A stretch of 64,000 nucleotides of DNA, taken from the NCBI RefSeq assembly GCF_000003195.3, contig NC_012878.2, positions 4,468,462 through 4,532,461 of the forward strand, given 5' to 3'. How positions within the stretch are numbered: position 1 is the first letter of the stretch; each line of letters begins with the position of its first letter. Shown in pieces: positions 12,239 to 24,455 of the stretch. The position numbers and the translations under genes are program-made. This stretch comes from Sorghum bicolor. Lineage: Eukaryota; Streptophyta; Magnoliopsida; Poales; Poaceae. The notes beneath the pieces are model-generated. The model was not told the origin of the DNA, did no database searches, and saw only the letters and a list, made by a program, of their open reading frames with translations.

Positions 12239-13618
12239 CTAGCAAAATATGCCCGTGCGTTGCTACGGGAGCAAATAGACGTTTGTAAAAAATGAGCATT
12301 TTGTTATATTTATTTGTGTTTTATCCTTTGTATTAAATTTGACAATTTTTAAGCTTTTACAACTGACATTGAAGCAGACTGTCCATATATAGTTTATATA
12401 CATGCTCTTAGACTTTTTAGGATTTTTATTTCACGCGTAATGACACCTTATACTCTTTCGTTGAAAGGAGCCTAATAAACTTTTGAATTATGATTTTTAG
12501 ATTTGATTTCGATTTTATATAGATTGTATAAGTTTCTGTCAATTTGTGTATTGTTCGTGAAAAGACAAGAAGCTAACAATACACTTTTTATTGGTAAGCC
12601 GAAGTCTATGTAAATCTTGAGATTGATTTTTATTGTGCGTTGCAACGGGGGAAAAGTATCAAATGGCCATAGAAAGTTATGACATAATGTTACATTCTAT
12701 TTATGTTTATGTTTTTTTTATAAAATTTAAAGTCTATAATTTATTTTATTAATAACCATGACATCTATGGTATTAAATAGTTAATATTTAAAATAATATA
12801 TAGCTTGGAGACATATTTATTTAATAATAATAATAGAAATTAGTCAAACCTTCTCTTACTTTAATATTACCTTTTCATATACCTTTGCATTATATTAAAA
12901 ATGAGAATAGATTAGGATTTCTATGAATATGATATATCAGTTAAATGTATGTAGATTATAAACACATGGACTTATAAAGTGTTCATATTACATAACAACA
13001 CATCATGCAAAGGTAGTGTAAGCATCCTCAAACATAAATTTAGTTAAATTAGTAAATCAGTAAGATATACAGGATTTGTTGCTAAAACTTTTACCACAAA
13101 TCAAGCATCACATTAAATAGGCTATTATAAAATTTTCATAATAATTGAAGCAAGATAACTACAATTTTAGTTTTACACTAAAAAGCATAGACAAGCATCT
13201 ACCAGCAAAAAAATATATGATTTTTTTTGTTTACTATATGGATCTAAATATGTGGAGCTAAACAAAATTTGTTTTGTAATTTTTAGACTTTTCTATGAAT
13301 TACTATATATTTATTATTTTTTATAGAAAATTTTGCATTAGGATCCTAAAAAAGGTTCTATTTTTTTCCTCTTCCGGTCTGTGTACGGCCGATTGTGATG
13401 CTACGGACGGCCGATTGGCTGACAAATTTACACTTAAGCTCCTGTATTTTTTTTTATTTTTAATATGCTCTAATGTGTATAGAAGATTTTGCATTGGGAA
13501 TTCTAGAAAATCTTTTATTTTTTTTCCTCATCTACAACGTACCGAAACGATATACAACATACGGAACGGATAGGCAGGTGGTAGACTGAAATTTTCTCCT
13601 TTTATAAATAGGTATAGA
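12239..13618 (-). mobile_element. Non-autonomous Helitron, both ends visible
   Basis: Read on the minus strand it begins TCTATACCTATTTATAAA (5' TC, ending at 13618). It finishes with a CCCGT...ACGGG hairpin a few bases before the terminal CTAG (12239-12242). It sits precisely between A (12238) and T (13619), as rolling-circle Helitrons do, without a target duplication. The flanks join into a MITE reading AATTAGTTTA/TAATTAGACAAT, confirming an insertion. At 1380 bp and AT-rich it has no helicase or Rep coding, so it is non-autonomous. Its 5' end lies 217 bp upstream of the SINA-like gene A start codon. Confidence 0.85.
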
Positions 13619-13834
13619 TAATTAGACAATATTTATCGCAAACAAACAAAAAGTGGTATAGTACCGAAATTCAAAATATTTTCGAAGGCCTCGGACGCGG
13701 CCGCCCGAGCAGCCGAGCTACTTGGCCACGAAAGCCTACGCCCACGGCCAACACTCATCCGTGCCCACGCGTACTGTCCAAGCTAGAGAAGAGCGGAGGC
13801 TGCGAGAGACGCGGAGAGAGCGATCGAGGAAGTC

Positions 13835-16564
13835 ATGGCGGCTTTGCAGGACTCGGGATCCAAAGATCCTGCGGCGAAGCGAGCAGGAAGGGGAGTGGGA
13901 GGTGAACCGAAGCAAAAGCGAGCAAGATCCATCGTGGTCGACACCGGCGGCGGCGGAGGGTCCTCTGCTCCTGCAACAGCGCCGGCGTCAGAGTCGCGCG
14001 CTCACCCAGGGAGCGCTGCGGCGTCGTTGGTGGACGCCGACGCCCTCGACTGCGTCGTGTGTTATCTCCCACTGAAGCCCCCCATCTTCCAGGTACTCTA
14101 CACGAGCACAGCCTGCCCAAATTAAAATCCCGTCTCCTGATGCTTCTTCTGAACTCAAAATGTTTTCTTTTATGTGTACAAATGACTCCCTGTGTTTATT
14201 TCTCAAAAAAAAAAAAGTGTTGCAATGACACATTTTTTTCTCCCGCAATTTGGAATATAATTTAGTACTGGTCTACTAATCCTCTTCCTTATGTTCAAAG
14301 CTGATTTCACCGCAGATGAGAGCTCAAATGACACATTGATACCTTAAAATCTCATAGAAGGTCTGCATTTTTTTCCTCCAATAATAAAACATCAGATAGA
14401 AACTAAACCATACCTCAATCAGTTATGACCTAATCTGCATTAAATCTTCATTCAAAGCTTATGGTAAACAGGATATTTGTTTAGGGTTTGATAAATTTTA
14501 TTGGGATCAGCTGGCCCCATAAAAGACACGTACCTTCCCTACTGCCCTTCATTGTTTGATACTTTGTGTTGAAACATCAGCAGCAGTAACGAAGTGTAAA
14601 GGAGATAGTCACCTTGTTGTGTTGCAAACCCTTACTCACGTGATTACCACAAGGATCCCGACTTACAAGGTTTGAAACCTAGTTAACCCACAAAACTGTT
14701 AAAGGCTTTCAAAGTCTTTTCCAGAAGAAAAATGCTCTCCTGAAAGTTATAAGATTTTGTTCAAGTTTTTTTTTCTATCATGGTCTCATTTTATTCTGAA
14801 ACCATAACACCTTAAGATGTCATGTGTTACGGCTATCCCTTTTAAATTCTAATATCTTCCTGTTTTGCATGAAACCAGTTTGATTCCTAAAACCTTATGA
14901 TCAGATGATAAATTCCAATATTGAGGTGAGACGCTAGTTCATTTTCTAACTGCAATTCAGCGACCTTGTGGATCAATATTTTTATACATCCCTTAAAAAA
15001 TGTTTTATCCTAGCATCATTTTCACAATTTGGCAGATACAAATAATTCCGTAGTTCATTCTTGAGACATTCAGTTTCCCACTGCACAAGTCGTGAAACAA
15101 AGACACTACATCCCAGCATATGTGCAGTTGATTCTTGCCTTACAACCATCCAGGATAATGTTTGTGTCTGTAGTGGTACTCACCAATCACCATCCATAGT
15201 TTCTGCTGAAGTAAATGATCCGATATATCCTCCTCAAATCAGATTTGCCTATCCAAAACAGGGCACCTCTAACTCTAACTAAGAATCAGCCTATGGTTGT
15301 GGGTTAGAAACTGTCCTACCTGGTTCTGTTGACTGACATTCTAGATTCATAAGAAACCAAAGCAATCTTGCTATTCTGATTCTGGAGTCCGATTTTTTTA
15401 AGAAAAGGGAATATGTTAATATCCCAGAACTGGAGTCCAATTAGACAAGTTGATTAGGAGGAACACTGCTGGACTGCTCCACAACTTTCTTCCCAGCAGC
15501 CAACTTACAATAATATTGTTTCTGTATTTGCTGGAGCATATAATTCTCCTTTTCGCGCATCCAGGAGTAGGGCTAATTGTCTTTGTTCTAACAATAGCTC
15601 TTGATACTTTTCCGACCCTGCTGCAATATAAATCTATATGTAAAAGTAATCAACACCATCCACAGCATTGACACTATAATATTTCTGCCACTGGCTTTGT
15701 CTCTGACCATATTTTGTATATGTTGGTTCATTCATGGATGATTTACCTTTTGATGTGTGCTGATGACACATGCATATGTAGTGCGACGTGGGGCACGCGG
15801 TCTGTTCACGATGCCGTGACAAGCTCCAGGCCACGGGCAAGTGCCCTGTGTGTAGAGCCGTCGCCGGCAGATACCGCCGGTGCCATGTCATGGAGCAACT
15901 GGTGGAGTCCATCCGCGTCCCATGCGCATATGCTGCCCATGGCTGTGCCTTGAGGCTGGTCTACTATGATCAAGAAAGCCACCTCTTGGTTTGCGAGCAT
16001 GCACCATGCCACTGCCCTGGTGAGGCATGCAGCTTTGTAGGCTCCATGGCTGCGCTCCTGGACCATTGCAGCACAGCGCACAAATGGCCATGCATCACCA
16101 CAGTCAAGCCCAATGATGAGGACGAATTAACCATCTGCCTCCATGATGGCTTCAATTTCATTCTTGCTGATTGCTCCACAGACAACAAGAATCAAAGTTC
16201 CACTGCCAGCATCCAGTGCTTGCTCCTGATGACTGTGGCGCGGCATCCGTATGCCCGCATCATCTCTGTGCACTGCATAGACCCACACGCTGCGGGCAGC
16301 GGGGGTCAGGTAGCGACCTCAAAGGAAATGCAATGCCAGCTTCAATATTCACTGCACAAGGGCAGCTGCAGCCTCAGCGGCAATGATCCGGTGATCTATA
16401 ATTGGCAAATCCAGGTATCAAGGTTTAGAGTAGCCCGCACAGACCTTTCCAATGGGCTTCCTAAACCTGACGATTGCTTCCAGGTTGTGGTACCAAATTC
16501 AGTTATTGAAGACTATGACAAGGATGGTATCAAGGTCAATGTTCGTATTATTATCAAGGAATAG
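13835..16564 (+). CDS. SINA-like RING E3 ubiquitin ligase, gene A
   Basis: Two exons: 13835-14092 and 15782-16564 (TAG), 346 residues, phase-0 intron of 1689 bp. The N-terminal ~65 residues are low-complexity and basic. The RING (C3HC4) starts CVVCYLPLKPPIFQ, is split by the intron, and continues CDVGHAVCSRC...CPVC. Then come two SINA zinc-finger clusters (CAYAAHGC...HLLVC, CHCPGEAC...HCSTAH) and a substrate-binding domain ending TDLSNGLPKPDDCFQVVVPN. Known role of the family: E2-dependent ubiquitin transfer to targets bound by the C-terminal domain; the target here is unknown. The first ATG in frame is used. The upstream region is formed by MITE and Helitron sequence, so the promoter may be partly transposon-derived. 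Closest local sequence is the 3' fragment at 29.6 kb. Confidence 0.9.
14093..15781 (+). other. Intron of SINA-like gene A
   Basis: GTACTC donor and GTAG acceptor. This is the longest of the six homologous introns (the others are 76-135 bp). I see no inserted element with clear ends; the sequence is AT-rich and non-coding. Confidence 0.85.
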
Positions 16565-16959
16565 ACCGGTGTTGGTTAGTCTTAACTAGTGCTGTAAATT
16601 ATAGAACTTTGCTGAATATCTATGCCACGGCCACCACTGGTTTAGTTTCTGCCGTTCTGGACGTGTATGCTCTGCAAGGGTCGATCCCAGTTCAATTAAC
16701 ATGGCAAATGATTAAAGTGTATGCTCTGCATGTGGAGTTGTTGATTTTTCTAATAACACTGCTTGCATCACCTACTTTTGAATGGCAGCTGCTGTACCTG
16801 GTATACTGGGCAATGTAAGGCTATGCTCATTGTATGTTTTCAGCCACATGATCCGTAAATAGAAATTTCCATTATCTAAAAGGAAACGGAAACTTCCACT
16901 ACCATGATGGACATGTGCTCAACTAGAAATCAGTACTGCTGCTGGTCTGACTACTACAC

Positions 16960-17013
16960 AGACTCAAGATCTTTTTCATTTACGGCAGACTCAAGATCTT
17001 TTTCATTTACGGC
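16960..17013. repeat. 27-bp perfect tandem duplication
   Basis: Two head-to-tail copies of a 27-bp unit beginning AGACTCAAGATC and ending TTTACGGC, immediately left of a MITE end. The two copies are identical by eye. Confidence 0.9.
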
Positions 17014-17180
17014 CTTGTTTAGTTCACCTCAAGAATCAAAAACTTTTCAAGATTCTCCGTCAGTAAATCATGAGATGAATCTTTTAAGTCTAGTTACTTT
17101 ATGATTAGACAATGTTTGTTAAATAAAAATGAAAGTGCTACAGTCCTAAAAACCAAAAAAAAATGGAACTAAACAAGGCC
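17011..17180. mobile_element. GGCCTTGTTTAG-family MITE, short copy
   Basis: GGCCTTGTTTAGTTC and GAACTAAACAAGGCC ends, 170 bp, lacking the GCATTAAATATAG block. The sequence at both borders is symmetrical (TAC/GTA). Confidence 0.75.
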
Positions 17181-17823
17181 GTACCTCTTTCTCAAGAGGC
17201 CTTTCTACAGATGGGGCAGCTTCAGGAAATAATGGAGAACATGGTAACTAGCAATGTCCCTGATATTTGGTTCTACATTTGGAATACTAGCAACTTCTCA
17301 GTCAAGAAGACATATAAGCATCCCATCTCTCAAATGGATGTGGGCAAGCTCTTGTCAACCAAATTTTCTTTTGGTTACTGTTGAACGACAGGTTGAGCAC
17401 TAGAGAACTTTTGAAAAGGAAACGCATGGTGCTACAGAGCTACAATTGTGCTCTATGCAATACAAGTACAGAAGGGTCTCTAATTCACCTATTCCTTATG
17501 TGTTGGACGATTTGGAAAGCAAGGAACGACTTAATCTTTCGTCAGGTGGCCCTGTCCCTTCCAGTGGCAAAGCAAAGCTTTCTAGATGAAGCCCGATTGC
17601 TACTTCTTCGGTTATTCCCCAAATTTAGATTTATGGATAGCAAATCTCTGTTAGCTCTTCTTTATGTAGTATTGTTACTACTCTTTTTTATTTCCTTTTG
17701 GTCTCTTAATTGACCCCTTTATGTTCTGTTTCTTTCTCTCTTTAACCTTGTAAGACCTTTTTTTAATTAATTTTAAGCTTCTCTGTAGGGGTGTAAACCC
17801 CTCCAGTTCCCTCAAAAAAAAAC
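17181..17823 (+). mobile_element. 5'-truncated LINE fragment
   Basis: Plus-strand pieces in two frames encode the end of LINE ORF2: an IWFYIWNTSNFSVKKTY-like zinc-binding-domain start and then LLKRKRMVLQSYNCALC...HLFLMCWTIWKARNDLIF. A 3' untranslated tail closes with CTCAAAAAAAAA at 17811-17822. Frameshifts and stops make it non-functional. It directly follows the MITE. Confidence 0.75.
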
Positions 17824-18093
17824 AATGTGGATTTTATTTACTCATGACAATTGCTCAAGAGGAATAATTGCCTATACACCGATTAATCTGTCACTAGGGT
17901 ATCTTTTTGGATATGAAATCATAGAGGATACATGAGTGGCCGATGAAAACCATGCATATTTCACAAGGGCATTTGAAATCCAATGTTATAGGCAAGCTAA
18001 GCCAAGTTGCAAAGTTAGGCAAGCAAAGGACATTGTCCTGTATGTTTACCACCAATCCATGCCATTAGAACACATGGATACAATACAAACTCA

Positions 18094-18236
18094 GACTTTG
18101 TTTGGATGTAGTCGGATTAAGATCAATTCACATGGGTTGAGGTGGATTGGAGTGGAATTTGAACTAAATTCTACCCCAATCCACACCAACACACATGTAT
18201 GGATTTAAGTGAATTCGACAACATCCAAACAAAGCC
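18094..18236. mobile_element. Short Tourist-like MITE near SINA-like gene B
   Basis: The inverted ends GACTTTGTTTGGATGTAGTC and GACAACATCCAAACAAAGCC bound 143 bp, with TCA directly repeated on both sides (18091-18093 and 18237-18239). Located about 100 bp beyond the stop codon of gene B. Confidence 0.75.
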
Positions 18237-18337
18237 TCACTAGAGAATTAACCCACCGGCCATACAACTGACGACCACGACGATCGACGACTATTTCAAG
18301 TCAGAATTTTAGCTTGTCAACTTATCATAAATTAATA

Positions 18338-19274
18338 TCAAACACTACTGAAAATCTGCTTAACGACAACTACCATATCGTCGTCATCGTCTCTGAGCAA
18401 GTATTTGGACACAATGAGCTGATAGCTGTCGGGCAAACCATCGGAGAGATCAGAGCACGCCACTCTGAACTCTATTCTCTGCTCATGGAAGAACTGATCA
18501 TTGACAAGGGTTTCGTTCATCCCTTCGCGCTTCTTTGGGTATGAGAATGAGAGCACGAGCTTCACTCTCTTCACCGCGGGGACGCGAGGGCAGACACGGA
18601 TCACCGACGCGGCACGGCAGAAGCCATGGCGGACGACGTTGAACAGGTAAAGGTACCTCCTGCCATGCTCGTCGACGTTGTGGGAGTGGGACACGAAGAA
18701 GTTGAACCCGTCGCGGAGATGGACGGAGCAGGACGGCGCGCCGTAGCGCGCCGTCGTGCAGGGCCAGCCGTGCGCGCCGCCGACGTGGTCTAGGAGCGCA
18801 GGTATGGAGCCCTTGAAGCCGCACGCCGCCGGCTCGCCGGCAGCGGCGGCGGCAGGGCAGTGGCACGGCGCGTGCGCGCACGACGCCAGGACGTGGTCCT
18901 GGAGCGCGTGGTACAGGGGCCTGGCCTCGCAGCCGTAGGGCGCGCGCGGGCACGGGGTGCGGACCGAGTCCACCACGCGCTCCATGGCGTGGCACCGTTG
19001 GTAGCCGCCGGGCATGGCGACGCCGCACAGGTGGCACTTGCCGGCGTCCCTGAGCTTGTCGGAGCATGGCGAGCACAACACATGGCCCCGGGCGCACTGT
19101 ATGTACAGAGAGAGACATGTGGAAGCTGGTGTACCTGGAAAATGAAGGAATCGACGGCGGCGGAGTGTGTACCTGGAAGATGGGTGGCTTCAGCGGGAGG
19201 AAGCAGACACCGCACTCGAGGACATCCTCGTCCGCCACCGTCAGATCAGGGGCCGACGACGACGACGACGCCAT
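18338..19274 (-). CDS. SINA-like RING E3 ubiquitin ligase, gene B
   Basis: Minus strand, exons 19274-19173 and 19096-18338, 286 residues, 76-bp phase-0 intron. The short N-terminus MASSSSSAPDLTVADEDVL leads directly into the RING CGVCFLPLKPPIFQ / CARGHVLCSPC...CHLC. All eight ligands are present. SINA zinc clusters follow (CPRAPYGC, CHCPAAAAAGEPAACGF...HVGGAHGWPC; the second has an alanine-rich insertion). The C-terminus reads CSDLSDGLPDSYQLIVSKYLL, a looser version of the family's TDLSNGLP motif. Its second exon is strongly GC-rich against an AT-rich background. It is oriented opposite to A and resembles gene C most in the exon-1 part. Expected role is E3 ligase; substrate unknown. Confidence 0.88.
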
Positions 19275-19631
19275 TATCGCCGACGGTGTGACGACGGCAG
19301 CAAATGCAGACTAGGAAAAGGAAAATCTAATCTAAAAAAAGGAATTTCTCCAAATAATGAATCCAAGAAGCGATAATAGTAATCTAATTAAGAAAATGGA
19401 AAGGAAATGAGAGCAAAGGAAAACAGCGGAAGAGAGATACATGGGATTAGAGGCTCAGGATCAGGGATCGGAGCAGCAGAATCTATCCTACCGCGCCCAC
19501 ACGACGATGCAGGCGAAGCTCGGAGGGAGCGGCGGAGCAACTACTCCGGCTAGCCTTCGTCAATCGTCCCACCGCCGTGCGGCCACGGCCCCGTTAATCC
19601 CAACGGTTGTTTCGACTGCCAGTGTTGTTTA

Positions 19632-19862
19632 GGCCTTGTTTAGTTCGCAAAAATTTTCAAGATTTCCCGTCACATCGAATCTTTGGTCACATGTATGGAG
19701 CATTAAATATAAACAAAAATAAAAACTAACTGCACAGTTTACCTGTAATGTGTGAGATTAATCTTTTGAGCTTAGTTACTTCGTGATTGGATAATGTTTG
19801 TCAAATAAAAACGAAATGCTACAGTAGCCAAAAACAAAAGTTTTTGCCAACTAAACAAGGCC
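19632..19862. mobile_element. GGCCTTGTTTAG-family MITE
   Basis: Ends GGCCTTGTTTAGTTCGC and AACTAAACAAGGCC, 231 bp, with TTA on the left and TAA on the right. Located about 360 bp upstream of the gene B start codon. Confidence 0.8.
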
Positions 19863-20215
19863 TAAAATTATAGGTAAACTGTGCAGTTACTTTTTATTTC
19901 CGTCTATATTTAATGCTTCATGCATGCGATCAAAGATTCGATGTGACGGAGAATCTTGAAAATTTTTGCGAAGACCTTGTTTACTTCTAAAAAATTTTGC
20001 AAAATAGGAATAATAGCACTTTCGTTTGTATTTGACAAATATTATTTAATTATGGACTAACTATGCTCAAAAGATTCGTCTCGTCAATTCCGACCAAACT
20101 GTGCAATTAGTTTTAATTTTTATCTATATTTAATACTCTATGCATACGTCTAAAGATTCGATGTGACGGGGAATCTGAAAAATTTTACAAAATTTTTCAG
20201 AAAATAAACAAGGTC
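19863..20215. mobile_element. Second and third MITE copies of the same family
   Basis: 19863-19972 is a right-half copy (AAACTGTGCAGTT ... GACGGAGAATCTTG). 19973-20215 is a full copy with GACCTTGTTTACTT and AAATAAACAAGGTC ends. Together with the neighbouring copy they form a nested or tandem MITE block. Confidence 0.65.
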
Positions 20216-20401
20216 TAAACAACAGCTAGGGTTGGCAGCAGTGCAGGTAGAGTGCCGTGCCGGTGCTGTGGTGGCGTGGTGAAAAGCTGCTGTCAGCCTT
20301 GGCGGGCAGGGCCTAGTTTAGGCCCTGTCAGCCTTGCCAGACATAGGGCAGCTCAGGCCTAGTGTGGCCTGTTTGCGCTATTTTTTTAAGCACCTATAGT
20401 T

Positions 20402-20990
20402 TAGGTCTTGTTTACTTCCATTTCAAATTCTAAAATTTTTTCAAGATTATTTATCACATCGAATTTTTAGACGCATGCATCTCTACTATAACTAAAATTT
20501 TCTCTAGACAAATTCCACTTGCAAGATCAACGACTCATAGCACATGTCTTACAGATTTAGCGGTCCAGATTAGAAGTATGATCACGACCTTACACACCCT
20601 CAGCTTTGCGTCAAATCAAACCTCCGTCAGCTCCCTCGCTTCACCCCGACCTTTCCTCCGGCTTCCCTCGTAACGCGTCCGAGACAAAAGAAAAAAAACC
20701 GACTCAGCCCATCTCCGTCTCCAGTGCCGCCATCGTCGCCTCCGCACCAGGTGCTCCCCTCCATCCTCCCCCACCGCCGCCGCCCCAGTCCCTGCAGCAT
20801 CTCCCCTCCCCTCCCTTCCCACGACCCCTCCAACGACGACAGCTGCGACGACGATCTCCCAGTCCCTAACGCCGCCTCCCACCTCCATGACGCACGCCGC
20901 CTCCACCTCCACGACGCAGCTAGGGACGCAGGCTGCACGCCGACGCCAGGGCATCCGCGGGCGTTATAATATCTGCTATTTATATCATAG
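20402..20990. other. MITE end plus GC-rich segment of unknown origin
   Basis: 20402-20500 carries one MITE left end (GGTCTTGTTTACTTCC). 20590-20960 is GC- and CT-rich with proline/serine-coding frames on both strands. It looks like a 5' leader or a captured gene piece, but I find no domain, intron or continuation. Confidence 0.35.
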
Positions 20991-20995
20991 ATTAA

Positions 20996-21237
20996 GGCCT
21001 TGTTTAGTTTCAAGTTTTTTTTTGCAAAATGAACATTGTAGCATTTTGTTTGTATTTATAAATATTATCCAATCATGGACTAACTAGGCTCAAAAGATTC
21101 ATCTCGCAAATTACAATCAAACTGTGCAATTAATTATTTTTTAATCTATATATAATGCTCCATGCATGTGCCGTAAGATTCGATGTAACGGAAAATATGA
21201 AAAATTTTACAAAACTTTTTGGAAACTAAACAAGGCC
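20996..21237. mobile_element. GGCCTTGTTTAG-family MITE with TAA duplication
   Basis: 242 bp with ends GGCCTTGTTTAGTTTC and GAAACTAAACAAGGCC. TAA is directly repeated at 20993-20995 and 21238-21240, supporting the Harbinger/Tourist assignment. Confidence 0.82.
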
Positions 21238-21731
21238 TAACATTGGTTTTGATGTCACAAAATGTTACAACATTGGGTTTTAAGTCACAAGTCCTTACAT
21301 CATGCCACAAAATTAAATTGAGGGGCTGCTATATTCGCTTGAACTTATCAGCATACTTTTTAGCCATGAAATAGTTTTTTTTTCTCCCAACAAGTCAGTA
21401 TCAGCAACAGCTGAAATTTCAGCTAGCCGAATTGGGCGGGGCAAAGCCTAATATTGTGGCTAAATTTTGGCCTAGCCCATTTCCTGTTTTGATGTTTTTT
21501 TTTGGCTCATATCCACATTTTATTAACTCTGGCCCAACCTAACTTGGTTACGCTGAGCCCGCATAAGGTTGTTTAGGCTAGCCTAGTTTTTTCTTGCTGC
21601 TATTTTGGGGCTGCACGAATTTTTTTTGACCAGATCACTTCTTTCTATGTTGTTTAGGGCCTACACAAAACTTATTTGGGCCAACCCAAATATCTTTTGA
21701 TTCAGCCTGCCAAACAACACAATTTAACTGT

Positions 21732-22267
21732 GAGAGATTTTACTTGTATGGCCTTCAAAAAATACCTCTTTATTGTATAACCTCTTTTTTTAAACTTCCT
21801 TATATGGCCTTCAAACGAACTTTTATTCCTTCTATGACCTTCCGTTCGTTTTCAGCACTTAACGGTGTTAAGTGGAGGGTAAAAAGACCATAATATCCCT
21901 GGCATGAATTTTTTTTCACAAAGTTTGGTTTGTTTCTTGTATAAATGAAATTTTTTAGCACACACTGTACTGTTGTTCAAATATTTATTGTGATCCAAAT
22001 ATATACTATTATAATGTCTAAATTGTCAATTAATTTGTTTACTATTACTCAAAATATACAAGAAACAAACCAAACTTTGTGAAAAATTTTTTGACGCTAG
22101 GGGCATTATGGTCTTTTTACACTCCACTTACCACCGTTAAGTGCTGAAAACAGACGGAAGGCCATAGAAGGAATAAAATTTCGTTTGAGGGTCATAGAAA
22201 GAAGTTTTTTTAAAAAAAAAACATACAAGAAAGAGACATTTTTTAGGGCCATACAAGTAAATCTCTC
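21732..22267. mobile_element. Mutator-type foldback MITE with 9-bp target duplication
   Basis: Long inverted arms (about 225 bp each: 21732-21960 and 22040-22267). They begin GAGAGATTTTACTTGTATGG and end with its complement. The 9-bp flanks are TTTAACTGT (21723-21731) and TTTAATTGT (22268-22276), differing at one base. Arms of this length plus a 9-bp duplication indicate the Mutator superfamily. The centre is AT-rich and non-coding. Confidence 0.8.
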
Positions 22268-22276
22268 TTTAATTGT

Positions 22277-24455
22277 ACCACTAGGTACCATTATCATTGG
22301 ACAAGGTAGTCTCTTCAAGCGTAGAAGTTGCAAGTGAAGGACCTGAGGAATTGCACCCACAGCAGCTGAAGCATCTTTACTAAAATGATTTTTTTTTCGA
22401 AAGAGTGAAGCGCAGGGAATTGACTTCTTAACGCCTCCGTGCTCCATAGATGTTGCCAAAGAAGGAAGAGCTTTGCCCTTCTTTGTATGATTGGAAACCT
22501 TTTCATTTGGTCATAGGCAAGGCGGATCCACCACTAGGGCGAGCCAGGGCGGCCGTCCTAGGTCTGATCTGAAACTCTATGGAAATTTTAGACATTAGTA
22601 TAAAATAAAAAGAGGCTTCTATAGTATCCGATGGAGGTTGAAGACACTCTAGGTCATTTCTGGAGCTGGATTCGCCACTGCATTTGGTTACAGTTTTTCT
22701 CCTAGATTAAAGCAAGCAAACCAAGAAGTATCTACTTTGTTGAACAATAGGACAAAATATTTTTTTTTCTTTTACTTGTATTTAATTGATACAACTATAC
22801 AAGGGTCTCGAGACATATGGAGGGTCGCAAATTAACAATGCTGGCTCGGAGCGGCCGGCAGTGCCGGTCGCATTCCATTTCCCAGGTCATCTCCCTCAGT
22901 AATACATAATATAATTTTCTTGATCCATAGAAATGCAAAACCCTAGCTGAAGATGGGTAGCTATCAGTTGCCGGCCCTGTCAATATTGATCTGCATGTAA
23001 GACACGGCCGTCCATAATATATAAGATACATATGTTGACTACTTTTTTTTTTGACGAAACATATGTTGACTACTTTGGTAATCTAAAAATCAGACGGCTG
23101 ATAATCTCTATTTAATAAACAGCATTTACCGTTAATGAAGTTTGCATCTCTGCTTATGGCACCCGCAAATAGTAAGAGCTAGTTACTACGCTAAGACGAC
23201 TTCCCTACTATTGTGCAATTTTTTTTTGATGAAGAATATTGCGCAATTTTAGCACATAGCTTGAGGGCCTATTTGGTGAATCCCTTGGGCAAACAACTAG
23301 CTGCTAAAGTTTAGTTCTTGAGGATCCAAATAGGTGGACTAATAGGTAGGCTAGCTAAACTTTATCCAAGGCTTGGACTAGCTGTTATCTCATTAAAGTA
23401 ACTCCAACAGCTTGATTATTTTTGTTGTGGAGGTTATTTTAAAATTTGCATAACAAAAGATAGACTACAACAGATGTGCTATCTAGTTTTGTAAAATAGA
23501 GAATTGACCATTCCTTGATTTTCATTGGCCATATATAGAACCATTGACACAAGCTATATGATTTTGTAAAATAGCAAGGCTGTTGTGAATCTCTTATTTT
23601 TAAGAAGTTTTCTACTTTAGAAAATGACTAAACAATAGAATTTGGCTACTAATTTTAGCCAGACTTTTGGAGACTTTTGTACCAATTGGAAAAAGACACC
23701 AGATACCCCTCACCCATAGGCATCTCCCTCACGCATATGCTCCAGCTTATCCGCCAGCCGCTACCGCCGCCACATTCCCCCTCGGTCCGCATGCGCCCGT
23801 GCCACCCAAGCACTAACGGCATCCTCCGCTGCCCAAACAAGATGGCCTCCTCCTCCAGCATCAGCTCCTAGTTGCGAGGGAAGCCCCTAGATCCAGTCGC
23901 CCCATGAGCCATCGAGCGTGGGGAGTGGTGGATTTGGGCATCCAAACCCTCAACCCCGCCAACAGCACCCTAGTTTCCTCCATTGACAGCGACGCATGGG
24001 TGGGGAGGAGCGTAGGTGGCTGCGGGTTCTTCGGCTACAAGGACCACCGGCCACCCGCGCCTCTCCCTCTCCAAACGCTGGCATTGATGAGCCCCTCCCT
24101 CTCTCTCTTCGACCGCCACCAACCCCCATGCCTACAGGCTCCAGCTAGCTGATTGCTGAGGCCTCCATGACACATAGGATCTGCTTTTGTGAAGAGAGAG
24201 GAAGAGAGATACATCACAGAGATATCGTTCGAGAGAGAAATTAGTGTACAACGGTCTTTGGATTGAGATAGTACTAACCGTCTCCAGATCGTCTCAGCAG
24301 TCAGCACCGTCTTCATATTCGGCTACGACGGCGGTGAGACAATCTAGAGAAAAAGGGAGAGGGAAAGAAAATCTCAAATCAAGATTAGAAGAGGAATAGT
24401 ACTAACCATGAGTAGATAGAAAACCTATACGTCATTCTAACAAAGAAAAAAAATA
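22277..24455. other. Intergenic DNA, unclassified
   Basis: No supported gene. 23270-23650 has small repeat-like words (GCCTATTTGG, CTCCAACAGC). 23690-24170 is pyrimidine-rich with proline/serine frames and no domain. It may contain old transposon pieces, but no ends are visible. Confidence 0.5.

Noticed and set aside
18790..19291. Long plus- and alternative minus-strand frames over SINA-like gene B
   Set aside because: High third-position GC opens all frames; only the frame with RING and SINA zinc ligands is coding.
20484..20500. Second Helitron start (ATCTCTACTATAAC)
   Set aside because: No hairpin plus CTAG end found downstream in a plausible range, so one terminus alone is not enough.
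20606..20954. Proline/serine-rich frames on both strands
   Set aside because: No domain, no intron, no continuation; GC-rich composition explains the openness. Kept only as unclassified sequence.
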